This document shows positions 1-9,270 of a DNA stretch of 24,961 nucleotides, piece after piece. The DNA is from Magnaporthiopsis rhizophila (lineage: Eukaryota; Ascomycota; Sordariomycetes; Magnaporthales; Magnaporthaceae), in NCBI GenBank assembly GCA_003049465.1, contig PYSS01000235.1, forward strand, positions 1 through 24,961, read 5' to 3'. The position numbers were made by a program, and so were the translations under genes. Position 1 is the first letter of the stretch. Each line of letters opens with the position of its first letter. The notes under the pieces are model-generated. The model searched no databases, had not been told where the DNA came from, and worked only from the letters and a program-made list of their open reading frames with translations.

Positions 1-599
1 TTTCCCCTGGTTTAAAAAATTTAATCCCCTAATAAATTGGGTTTCGGAGGAAATTTAATAAAAAAAGTTATTATTAGAAAATAAAAAAACCTAATAATTA
101 TAAGCCCTAAATTATGGAAAATAAACGCCAAACAGAATTATTATAATAATAATAAAATTTAACAATTAATCCTGGCAAATTATACCAATAAATTTGCATT
201 TATCAAATAATATTAGCCTTAATAACAAAAAATCCTAAAAATAAAAAACAAGCTGTAAAAAAAAAATATAACCAAAAATAAAAATAATAAAAAATTGCAA
301 CTAAAATTATAATTGGCCTAATAAATAAGCATGCCAGCATTTAAAAAATATTTTTGAAAAATATTATCGGTACTGAAAATTATTCCAAAAAAATCTGAAA
401 ATAAGGCTTTTAAAATATAAACCGTTCAATTACAAAATTAAATTTAAACCAAAAGTATAATTTAATTACCAAAAATTATACTGGTTAAACCCCAAATAAC
501 AAAGGCTATTGCAAAAATAATTTGCGAAAAATCTGAAACAAAGCATTATTTAATTTTCAAATTCCCTTATGGGATATAAAATATTGTTTATTTTTAAAA
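1..599. other. AT-rich RIP-like sequence upstream of the gypsy pol remnant
   Basis: This stretch is extremely AT-rich, is stop-rich in every frame, and has no open frame worth naming. It runs without a break into the reverse transcriptase remnant that begins near 600, so it probably holds the gag/protease and early pol part of the same element, now too mutated for me to read. No long terminal repeat or primer-binding site could be recognised, and the element probably starts outside the window. Confidence 0.5.
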
Positions 600-3230
600 A
601 AAATGGAAAAAAACGGATATATATCGATTATTATCTGTTAAATAAAATCACGATAAAAAACCGATATTTTTTGCTTTTTATTAATAAATTACAAAATAAA
701 TTTAGCAAAGCTAAATAATTTACAGTTTTGGATTTATGCAAAATATACAGCTTATTAAAAATTAAAAAAAAAAAACAAATAAAAAACTGTTTTCCGAACC
801 CGGTTAAAAATATACAAATTATTAGTAATAATTTTCGGGCTTATTAATGCACCAGCCACATTTTAGCAAATAATTAATCATATATTACAAAAATATTTAA
901 ATATTTGTGCATTTGCTTATTTAAATAATATTTTAATTTTTTCAAAAATGCTGGAAAAATACAAAAAATATATGTATAAAGTTTTGCAAAAATTGCAAAA
1001 TACAAAGCTTTTAATTAAGCCCGAAAAATATATATAGCATATACAGGAAATTATTTTTTTAAAATGTATAATTATACCGGGTTAGGTACGGATAGAACTA
1101 AAAAAAGTGCAAAGAATAAAAAAATGGCCCAAATTTATTAATATTAAAAAAATATAAAGTTTTTTGGGTTTTTTGAACTTTTATCGATAATTTATCCGGG
1201 ATTTTAGCAAAATGGCGCTTTTATTTACGAATTTTACCAAAAATAATTATTAGTTTTATTAAAAAATACAAAAATAAAATTTTTTTAATTTGCTAAAAAA
1301 AGCGGTAATATAAAAACTAATATTAATTTTACCAGACCCAGATAAGCCTTTTAAAATTAAAACCGATATATTGAATTTTGCGATCAAAGCCCAATTTAAT
1401 TAATAAAATAGCAATAAAAAGCTATATTTTTATACTTTTTTATTATATAAGCTTAATAAACCGGAGCTAAATTATCCAATCCATAATAAAAATTTATAAT
1501 TATTATCCGAATATTAAAAAAATAAAAAATATATTTATACTAAATAAATTATTAAATTATGGTTTATACGGATTATAAATATTTGGCACATTTTATTACC
1601 TGCCAAATATTAAATAAACGATAAATCCGGTAAAATTGGTTTTTTCAGGATTATAATTTTAAAATTAAATACAAAAAAGCGTCGAAAAATAGATAAGTAA
1701 ATGTATTNGATTATAATTTTAGGATTAAATATAAAAAAAAATCGGAAAACGGCCAAACAAATGCCTTAAATTGCCGATCGGATTATAAGGATAAAATACC
1801 ATTAAAAATATATACAATTTTAGCATAAAAATCAAATAAATTTTTGGTTTTAATATAATAAATATTAGCAAAAACTATACCCTAAAAAAATGGATTCCAA
1901 AAAAAATTTAACAAATTTATAACCGATTAGCATACAAATATTAAAAAATTACAAAAACCTGAAAAAAATTTCGGTAATATTACGGGTTTATAAAAATTTG
2001 CACCAAAATATAAAAAATAATTAAAAATTATAAAAGCTGTGCAAAAAATAAAATAAACCGATACAAATTTTACGGATTATTTTAGCCCTTATTAGCATTT
2101 AATAAGGTTTGGCAAAAAATTACAGCAAATTTTATTATAGGGCTATCCAAATTAAAAAAAACCTTTATAAATACCCAATATAATAATATTATGGTAATAA
2201 TTAACCAATTTACCAAATATGCTATATATTTGCCGTTTAAAAAAAATGCAAAAATTATAAAACTAATTTATACTTTTATTCGAAATATAATTGCAAAATA
2301 TGGAACACCAAAATATATAATTATAAACCGAAACAAATTATTTAATAATAAATTTTGGAAATAATTTATAACCAGCCTAAATATAAAACATACCTTTTTT
2401 ATAATATATTATTTTTAAACAGATAAGCAAATAAAATAAATAAACCAAACTATAAAATAATATTTATATTATTTTGTTAATTATAAATAAAATAATTGGG
2501 TATAATTATTTTTTATAATATAATTTGTATATAATAATTTAATATACAAAAATACAAAAATTATACCGTTTTATACAAATTATAAATTTATATTTACAGT
2601 ATACAAAAAATCCAAAGCAAAACCATATATTTTAATAGCAAAAATTCAGATAAAAAAATTTACCAAACTGCATAAAAATTTCCAAATAAAGCTAGAAAAA
2701 TTGCAATATTGCATATTTAAATAGGCCAATAAAAAAAATCGAAAAACCGATTTTTAAAAAAAGGAATAGCATTTATTATTTTTGATATAATATTAAAATA
2801 AAATAACCAAATAACAAATTAAACCATAAAAAATTAGGACCGTTTAAAATTTTGAAAAAGGTTTTCGATATTAATTATAAATTTTAATTGCTACCAATTA
2901 TAAAAAACCACCCAATTTTTTATATTAATTTGTTTAAACCAGTATTACCAGGGTTTAAAAGCAATAAATTAATAAAAATCGATCCAAAATAAAAGTATAA
3001 AATCGAAAAAATCCTGGATAAAAATATTATTAACAGAACCAAATATTATTTAATTAAATAAGCAGGGTACAAAATTAAAAAAAGCATATAAAAAAAAAGA
3101 ATAAATTTAAAAAATGTGCTAAAAATTTTTAAAAAGTACCGGCAAAAAGCCTTTGGTAAAAAATTAACCCTAATACTAAAATTTGGATTTCGGCTCGAAA
3201 TACCCGTACCAAAATAATTTACCTGGTTAA
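600..3230 (+). mobile_element. RIP-degraded Ty3/gypsy retrotransposon pol remnant (chromovirus-like)
   Basis: Conceptual translation of the + strand, ignoring many stops and some frame changes, gives the gypsy pol order. Reverse transcriptase motifs lie at about 620-740 (YIDYYLLNK, then FTVLDL) and 840-960 (INAPATF, then YLNNILIF at about 918). An RNase H-like tail with VYTDYK lies at about 1560-1770. Integrase-like blocks lie at 2100-2500 (IINQFTKYA at about 2197, KYGTPKYII at about 2300, NRNKLF at about 2326). A chromodomain-like stretch (KYYLIK..AGY) lies at about 2990-3075. Asn codons occupy sites where catalytic Asp is expected (YLNN in RT, INQF and NRNK in integrase), and many Gln or Trp positions are TAA or TAG. 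Both fit C-to-T and G-to-A decay on the two strands. The copy cannot be active. A purine-rich stretch at 3284-3311 might be the polypurine tract, but I could not define a 3' LTR after it. The family call is firm; the ends are not. Confidence 0.85.
1649..1768 (+). repeat. In-frame 60-nt tandem duplication in the RNase H tail, with an N at the junction
   Basis: Two adjacent 60-nt units (1649-1708 and 1709-1768) translate to related 20-residue segments, beginning DYNFKIKYKK and DYNFRIKYKK. The only ambiguous base in the window, N at 1708, is the last base of the first unit. The units differ at a number of positions, so this is not a simple verbatim repeat. It may be an old duplication in the element, or a wrong join of two diverged copies during assembly. 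Confidence 0.7.
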
Positions 3231-4025
3231 AATAAAGCTAATAAACCAGAATTAATCCTATAATTAGCCCAGCTCGGAAATAACGGAGGAAAATCAGGGA
3301 TTAGCAGGTCAAAAGATATAATAGGGGCTTATATAATTGCCTTTTTGGCCTTTTTCTATTTAACTTATTTCAATTTTTTAATATTGCTAATTCTGCAACA
3401 AATTGCACGGATCAATTTTTTACGCCACTATTTTTTTTATTTACAAAAGTGCTCGATTTTTGCATTAATTGATTAATGTTTTTTTTTGCGGTTTTTAGCT
3501 TTTTTTTTATATGGGCGTGCTAGGTGCTGTAAGTAAAAAGGTGTTTGGGGGACGGGCCCAAAACATTATAATAAAAACATCCAAGCCGAACGCACCGGTC
3601 GCAATACAAACGGTTACGCAAAAATATATTATATTGAAAAAAATTATCGGTTTTGTAATTGGAACAAAAAGGTATGGTAAAAAGGGATAAAATAATGAAA
3701 GTTAAAAGATTATTTTAATGGATAATTAAAAATACCGGTTTATGCTTTTGCACTTTGCCGGATATTTTATTAGGAAAAAAGGGATAAAAATTGGTAAAAA
3801 AAAAGAAACATTTATTATTAATGGAAAAAAAGGGCTGCAAATATGGCTAAAGGGATTTGGCCTAAAAAAAAACCTGATATTATAATTATAACAGGCAAAA
3901 AATAAAAAGGCTGGGGTTAAACCCTAGCGGAATGCTTTTATCCCGCAATTATAAAGGCCAAGGGCTGAATAATTAAAGCTAAACTATTATAGGAAATTAT
4001 ATAATTAGGTATTTATTTAAGCATA

Positions 4026-4098
4026 AATGATATATTTGTTACAAATATAGCAAATATAGCATAATAATATATTTGTTATAAATATAACAAATATAGCA
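4026..4098. repeat. Two 36-bp tandem copies with an internal palindrome
   Basis: Copies at 4026-4061 and 4063-4098 differ at only three positions. All three are transitions in one direction (G to A, C to T, G to A from first to second copy). The first copy contains an inverted repeat, TATATTTG and CAAATATA around TTA. The pattern fits a short duplicated sequence in which one copy has taken more RIP-type mutations. No function is apparent. Confidence 0.75.
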
Positions 4099-4139
4099 CG
4101 GGTATAATAAAAAAGTTTTGGGTATATAAGGAAGGGTTT

Positions 4140-4560
4140 TTTACTGTATTGGTTAGATTTTAACTGAAATTTTGGCATTAATCAATCTAAATTAGCTCCA
4201 AAGCACCTTTTTGGGCAAGCAATAACAGATAATTGTTTTATTGAGACCCCCAGACCTCGTGCAAGGCGACCTTGCAACCCAGTACTGCTTAATACCGCCC
4301 CTAGGTGCCCTATCCTAGGAACAGAAGGCCTGTGATTGTAATATAGTGCCAGTATCCTGCTTATATAGCGCTTTTAAAAAGCAAACCTTGTGCAAAAACT
4401 GACCTTAATTGTGCATTTGTGCAATTAAGGACAATTGCAGCATAAGGGTGGAGTATTATTATGGTATGATTTTTTATATAAGGACCAAGCATATTGTAGC
4501 CCCGGATATGATAATGTTCCTTTTTGTTTTGGTGTAACGGGTATTACCTTGGTCTAGTCC
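4140..4560. other. Less AT-rich patch with several perfect hairpins inside the degraded block
   Basis: Base composition is clearly more balanced here than on either side. Three short perfect inverted repeats are visible: a 7-bp stem with a 3-nt loop (4260-4266 with 4270-4276), CCTAGG twice (4300-4305 and 4314-4319), and a 9-bp stem (4403-4411 with 4422-4430). A TATATAAG-like motif lies just upstream of the patch. This could be part of an LTR, a small non-autonomous element, or host sequence caught between insertions. I cannot assign it to a family. Confidence 0.45.
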
Positions 4561-5651
4561 TGTGATAAAAAATAAAGCTATAATTGGATAACCCTGTATA
4601 AATTTGGATAAAAAGGGCAAAAACCTGTTACTAAAACTAATAAAATTGCTGCAAATACTTTTTTTGGTTGCAATAACGGCGGTTATTTTTAACGCAAACT
4701 TATAAACGCCTCGGCGGTTACCGAAATATCGGCGGTAGCTTTTTCGGAATCCGTAAATTATAATAATAATAGCGATATAAATATATAATTAAAAGAGGGG
4801 CAACATTTGCAAATAATGCTAATTTTTAAAATAATAAAAAAAATAATAATACTAAAAATAATAATGCAATAATAATAACAGCGGCTTATAAAAAGGTAAA
4901 TCCTCGGAATTTATTTAAAAAAATAAATTATCGTCCCCAAAAGGATACCATTCAAAAAAAGCACAAAAAAAATAAAATAAAATGCTAAAATAATAATCGT
5001 TACAAAAATTATATTTATAAACTTTAATAATACCGGTAATAATATCGAAAATATCGGGCCATAAAACGAATTATCCCATACAAAAAACGATTGGTATAAA
5101 ATAATAATACCGAATTGCTCGCTTGTATCGGTAACATAAATATATTTTAAAAAAGGATAATTAACGAAACAAAAACAAATTGCGCAATCCTTTTTATAAA
5201 ACGAGAAAAACACAAAAATTATCGTAGAAACGCAAAATTAACGGGAAAAAACTCGTTGCAAAAGGAATGCGGTTCGAGATTTATATAAATAAATAATAAT
5301 TTTGCTTAGGATATTAATGCCAAACAGTATCCTTGTTTTAGCAATTTTAAAAATAATTAATAATATAATTGATAAGGTTATGCGCAGATCACACTTAATA
5401 GTGTCGCATTTGCGATAAAGGTGCTCGGTTTAAACAAATACAATTGGATACACACAAACCAACCACAAATTATTATATAATGGTATCCCAAAATCAGGCC
5501 ATTTTAAAACCGAGCAACTGCAGAACACCAGGAAAAGATCCACTCCACCACATACAGAATACCAGGACACCGCGCACCAGGGCCGTAACATTATAAGCAA
5601 ACACCGTTGGGGTTAATCGTTGTTGCTCTTGCGCTGGATAGATTCCGCGGC

Positions 5652-5743
5652 AATTCAGGGGCGAGAATTCAAAGGGCGGTGAGGGCAAACAGCAACCACG
5701 ATCCCCACACTCCCTTATAATTGACACCAACTGCCCCTGAATT
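5652..5743. repeat. 11-bp inverted repeat upstream of the tRNA gene
   Basis: The 11 bases at 5652-5662 recur as the exact reverse complement at 5733-5743, separated by 70 bases, and the second arm ends 13 bases before the tRNA. There is no recognised element between the arms. The match could be chance or the footprint of a small insertion at a tRNA flank. Confidence 0.35.
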
Positions 5744-5756
5744 CACATGATCGATG

Positions 5757-5838
5757 GGCCTGGTGGCGAAATGGTATCGCGTCAGATTTCGGTTCTTGAA
5801 TACTCTGAAGGTTGCGGGTTCGAGCCCCGTCTGGGTCG
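5757..5838 (+). tRNA. tRNA-Arg (anticodon UCG) with a short intron
   Basis: A full cloverleaf can be drawn. The acceptor stem pairs 5757-5763 with 5831-5837, all seven pairs forming but three of them G-U. The D arm is GCGA/TCGC with a GG-containing loop. The anticodon stem is TCAGA (5782-5786) with TCTGA (5804-5808). The T arm has the loop TTCGAGC, and the discriminator base is G (5838). The space between the anticodon stem halves is 17 nt instead of 7, which fits an intron of about 10 nt (about 5793-5802) just after position 37. Reading the loop from its 5' side gives U33 and anticodon TCG, decoding CGA as Arg. The T-arm and variable region resemble fungal tRNA-Arg as I know it. The internal A and B boxes are present (TGGCGAAATGG and GGTTCGAGCCC). 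Exact intron ends are inferred. Confidence 0.75.
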
Positions 5839-5841
5839 ATC

Positions 5842-5845
5842 TTTT
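5842..5845 (+). terminator. RNA polymerase III TTTT terminator
   Basis: A run of four T starts four bases after the discriminator base of the tRNA, the usual distance for a Pol III stop signal. Confidence 0.6.
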
Positions 5846-6273
5846 GCTTATTGCGAGTCTGAACTCCACATTACAGCCAAACTGCGGCTGCTGACGACAG
5901 TTATTCAAAGGCTTTGGCTTGGTTCTCTTTTGAACGGCTTTAGGCACATTAATTTTTTTTTTGTTTTGCAGCTTGGCCAAAAGGATAAATCCGACGGGAA
6001 AAAGCATATAGTACACAAAACGCCGAGAGTTTCCAAACCTGGATACCACCTCATCCCATCCTATTTTACACAGCGTCAAGAAAGTTGGCGTAATTCCGCA
6101 GTCCACATCTCGAAAACGACCGACATCTCATCTTCCCATCAGCGTCTCCCATGAAAGAAAACACATACAAAAGGCAAGGTAAACTCCAAAGCCCCATCAT
6201 GAAAACACCACTTGAATCATCGTCACAGATGTAGGCTCCGAATAGACGACGCGAAGGTGAGCTCGGCCTCTCC

Positions 6274-7560
6274 CTAGGACTCCAACGCCGGGGCCTCGCT
6301 CCTCTTCTCCTTGGCCACCGAGCCTCCTCGGGGGCTAGCCGGCCCGTCCACAAAATCGCCGCTGTTGCCTCTGCCCGCCGGCGCACTGGGCGACTGCGGG
6401 ACGGCCTCGCCGCCGCCGCCAACCGTCGCCCCGGAGGCACTGCGTCGAGCCGCGCCTCCATTTGCGCTTCTCTGTTGCAGCGGTTTGCCGGCCGCGGAGG
6501 TCGGCGTATGGGCGGGAGCAGCAGCAGTAGTAGCAGTAGCAGGCGCGGCAGTCTCGTGATGTGACGTCGGTCGCTCTGCCTGGTCGACCCCAAAACCGTA
6601 GCCGGGCCGCCAGTCACGCAGGTCATCCTCGCAGTCGCAGAGGATTTGGCGACCGGCGGCGGCGCCGTCGTAGGGGGCCAGCTCGGCGCCGGGGATGACG
6701 GGCTCGTCGTCCAGAAGCTCGAGCAGGCGGCGGCCGTGTCGGGCGAGGATGATCTGCTTCTCGGCACGCTCGATGGTGGCGAGCAGCTCGGCGTCGTAGG
6801 CTTCCTTGAGGCTCTTGCGCGTCTGTGTGTTTCGTTATCCCTTCCGTTAGCCATCTAGCTGGCTCATCCGACGAAGAGAAAGCGTTTGGCCGCGACATTA
6901 AGATTAACGGGGGCGCACCACATTGACCAGCTGGGCCTCGGCGACGAGGTTCTCGGCCTCGGCGCGCACGAGCTCCTGCTCGAGGATGACGAGCTTGGCG
7001 CTCTGTGGCTCCCTGCTCTTGATCCTCGCAATCTCGTCGACGATCCTGGAGCGGCCGTCCCTCGACGGCTGGACGCTGCGCTCCGTATTGCGGACGCGCT
7101 TGAGCGTGGTGCGGCTGTCCTCGAGCGCGTGTGCGTACGCGTCCTCCTGCTCGCCCATCTCGGACAGCACCACGCCCAGCTTGTCCGACAGGTCGCTGAC
7201 GGCCGGGTCGCCCGTCTTCTCGCCCCACTCGGACAGCTGCGTCGCGATCGAGAGGCGCTCGCGCCCGGCCGCCTCGTGCGCAGACACGAGCGCGTTCTCC
7301 GACTTGATGAGCTTGTACAGCCGCCGCGACAGCTCGGGCTGCTGCATCGTCCCGCGCAGCGACGTGAAGGAGAAGCCGCCCTTGCGCCCGCCGCCGCCGG
7401 ACGAGCCGCCGCCGAAGCCGTGGCCTGAGCCGCCGCTGGAGCGCTGGCTCTTGCTCGAGCGGATGGAGAAGCTCCGATTCCTGCGGGGTGACATTTGCTC
7501 GTTCAGTGGCCAGGAAAACAAGATGGTGGAGGCTTGCAGATGCGAGCAAATAACTTACAT
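6274..7560 (-). CDS. pil1: Eisosome core protein Pil1/Lsp1 family (BAR-domain protein)
   Basis: Pil1-family proteins assemble into eisosomes, the scaffold that shapes furrow-like plasma-membrane domains and responds to sphingolipid signalling. My model joins 7560-7559, 7480-6919 and 6822-6274, giving 370 residues. Exon 2 carries the hallmark Pil1 stretch (QPELSRRLYKLIKSENAL, then SAHEAAGRERLSIATQLSEW). Exon 3 continues without loss of frame (KEAYDAELLATIERAEKQI, LLELLDDEPVIPG, DDLRDWRPGYGFG) and ends in a low-complexity Ala/Ser/Gly/Pro tail. Intron 2 (6918-6823) has a CTAAC branch site and a CAG acceptor, with a weaker GTGCGC donor. Intron 1 (7558-7481) has a perfect GTAAGT donor and splits the ATG itself, giving the N-terminus MNRSFSIRS, which fits the family better than the in-frame alternatives at 7521 and 7494. 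The BAR region spans roughly residues 45-265. The family assignment is firm; the start is likely but inferred. Confidence 0.9.
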
Positions 7561-8701
7561 ATCTGCGTTATCGACCTCGCACTCTAGTGGTATAGAAGGG
7601 AGGGCAACAATAGCTGTCAAGGTGAGATTATGGCCGCCCGCTTTCAGTGGTGGTGATCCAAGCCAGGGGCCCAGTGGGGGATTGCACAAGACAGGCGATA
7701 CAAGAACGGCAGCAATGGCCGATCCACGGGCAATGCTCAGGGCAGGTGCAGCCTTTCTGACCTATTGAGGGAAGCACCCAGTCGCCCACAAGGTATCTGC
7801 TGACCTGGATAGGCCGGGGAAGGTCCAGACCTCGGGCTGTTGTAGGATCGCGGTGCTATGCGGTTCACAGATGACGGACACGGTCCAGATGGCGAATGAA
7901 ACTCATTAATACTAAGGCAAGGTGGTAGGCACAGATACACAGGTGCGGGTGAGTGATGAAAGATGGACAAAGATGGGGTCTGCTACCACTCAAGCCGGAG
8001 CAGCACAGCGCCATCTTTGAGTTCGCAGGGTGGCAGCCACCAGCTCCCACCACGCCACGGCATGCAATGACGGCGGCATCGGGTCACCCCCAAGCATCTG
8101 ATGCAGTCATAACAAAGAAGAGAAAAAAAAAAAAAACAATAAAGCATTCAAGGCCTTTGATTTTCGGGCCAACCCTCCAAGACAGACGGCGCCAGGGTGA
8201 CACTTTACCCTTTTTTTCCTAATTGGGCCCTATGACGGCATCCCGAGCAGTCGCTGCTTGCGTCAAAAGGGAATGACATCATCGGGTGGTCCCTGTCTCT
8301 CCGTCCGATGCCCCACGTCCAATGGTGGGGCGATCGTTTACGGGGGACCCGTAGGGTTGAGGTATCGACGTTTATCATCCCATCCAGCAGAAAACGAACC
8401 GGATGTAGAGAAAAAGGGTCTAACTTCGTGCGTGCATGAGATTATCCGAGGTGAACCCGGATGTTTCCTTGAGACATTCAATCGGCAGATCAGATACGTG
8501 CGTAAGTAGATACAATACATGAGGAAATGGAATCTCTCGCCCGCGAGCCTCATGACCTAAAGACAAAGACGCTTTTCCTCCAACAAACAGGCAAATGAAA
8601 TACAAATTTGTCGTCTCCAAAAAAACACGTGTGGGATCACATAAACTCAGATCTTGGAATATTTCGAAACAAAGATAGTAGGTAGTGGTGTGATATCATA
8701 T
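7561..8701. other. Intergenic region upstream of pil1
   Basis: This stretch lies between the small His-rich gene and pil1, both transcribed leftward, so it should hold the pil1 promoter and 5' leader plus the 3' end of the neighbour. Open frames of 60-90 codons occur on both strands, but none shows a domain, a convincing start or codon bias. An A-rich run lies near 8120-8140 and a CACGTG E-box near 8626. I see no gene. Confidence 0.5.
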
Positions 8702-9106
8702 CTACAGCATCCCCACGATTCGGGTTCTGGTGGTCTCGTACAGAACGGGCACGCCGGCGTGATGGCTGGTCTTGCTCACGTGGGGGCTGCTGTGCCTGTT
8801 GCTATGGTGGCTCTGCGATGGGGCCGAGGCGTGGTGATGGCCTTGCTGGTGGTGGCGTTGCGACGAGGCCGAGACGTGGTGGTTGCCGTGCTGGTGGTGG
8901 CTTTGCTGGTGGTGCCCGTGGCCCTGCTGGTGGTTGCCGTGCTGGCGGTTGCCGTGCTGGTAGTTGCTGTGCTGGCGGTTGCCGTGGTGCTGGTTACTAT
9001 GCTGGTAGTTGCTGTGCTGGCGGTTGCTGTGCTGGTGGTGGTACGGTCTCGCGGGCACAATCTCCCCGCGGTCGTCGTCCCTGGAGGACTCGGAGCCGAA
9101 GCACAT
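8702..9106 (-). CDS. Small His/Gln/Asn-rich pentapeptide-repeat protein
   Basis: This intronless frame encodes 134 residues. It starts MCFGSESSRDDDRGEIVPAR, an opening that recalls small fungal proteins beginning MCFG, a family without known function as far as I recall. Residues 26-60 are seven back-to-back pentapeptides of the form H-S/G-N-x-Q. Residues 61-117 are rich in His, Gln and Ser, with a looser duplicated block around HHVSASSQ and HHASAPSQ. The C-terminus (VLYETTRTRIVGML) is not low-complexity. There is no signal peptide or membrane segment. I chose this ATG over one 83 codons upstream because the upstream frame is not protein-like and would overlap the TATA box at 9261-9270. The His density suggests metal binding or a disordered, condensate-prone chain, but that is inference. 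The opposite strand is also open here, a side effect of the repeat. Confidence 0.6.
   Translation of the reverse strand: MCFGSESSRDDDRGEIVPARPYHHQHSNRQHSNYQHSNQHHGNRQHSNYQHGNRQHGNHQQGHGHHQQSHHQHGNHHVSASSQRHHQQGHHHASAPSQSHHSNRHSSPHVSKTSHHAGVPVLYETTRTRIVGML
8927..9031 (-). repeat. Seven tandem 15-bp coding repeats
   Basis: The DNA under residues 26-60 of the His-rich protein is seven imperfect 15-bp units, each encoding one H-S/G-N-x-Q pentapeptide. Related but less regular units continue toward 8830. The unit length is a multiple of three, so copy-number changes would keep the frame. Confidence 0.8.
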
Positions 9107-9260
9107 TTTAACGACAGCCGTGGGGGTGATGATTGTTATACGAGGCTGCTGGGGTCTTGTGTGGTTGGTTATATGCGTCGCGACAAGGAACAACGGGGGA
9201 AATGGATGAGGGTGATCAGACTTGATGAGAACGGAATGAACGGGAGAGAGGGCCGCCAAG

Positions 9261-9270
9261 TTTATATAAA
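9261..9270 (-). promoter_or_regulatory. TATA box of the His-rich protein gene
   Basis: A perfect TTTATATAAA palindrome lies about 155 bp upstream of the chosen ATG at 9106. Initiation about 30 bp downstream would leave a leader of roughly 125 nt. A strong TATA box often marks inducible rather than constitutive fungal genes. Confidence 0.55.

Larger units (their letters stand above)
3231..5480. other. AT-rich, gene-free continuation of the degraded block
   Basis: The sequence remains strongly AT-rich with stops in all frames. I recognise no coding domain here. The longest open frame is a minus-strand run at 4911-5213 made almost wholly of residues encoded by AT-rich codons, which looks like a by-product of composition. 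The block holds a 36-bp tandem repeat near 4026-4098 and a less AT-rich patch at about 4140-4560, listed separately. It ends sharply near 5480-5500, where normal base composition returns. It probably consists of one or more further mutated repeat elements. Confidence 0.55.

Noticed and set aside
3284..3311. Purine-rich stretch as polypurine tract before a 3' LTR
   Set aside because: No matching LTR pair or TG...CA boundary could be found downstream, so it is mentioned only as a possibility.
4911..5213. 100-codon minus-strand open frame rich in Phe, Ile and Tyr that looks like a membrane protein
   Set aside because: The composition follows from the AT-rich, RIP-type sequence; there is no motif, no neighbours, and all other frames are broken.
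5669..6106. 145-codon minus-strand frame across the tRNA
   Set aside because: Part of it is just the antisense translation of the tRNA gene, and the rest has no protein features.
6623..7549. 308-codon minus-strand frame overlapping pil1
   Set aside because: It is Arg/Pro/Ala-rich shadow coding in another frame of pil1, whose own frame carries the family motifs.
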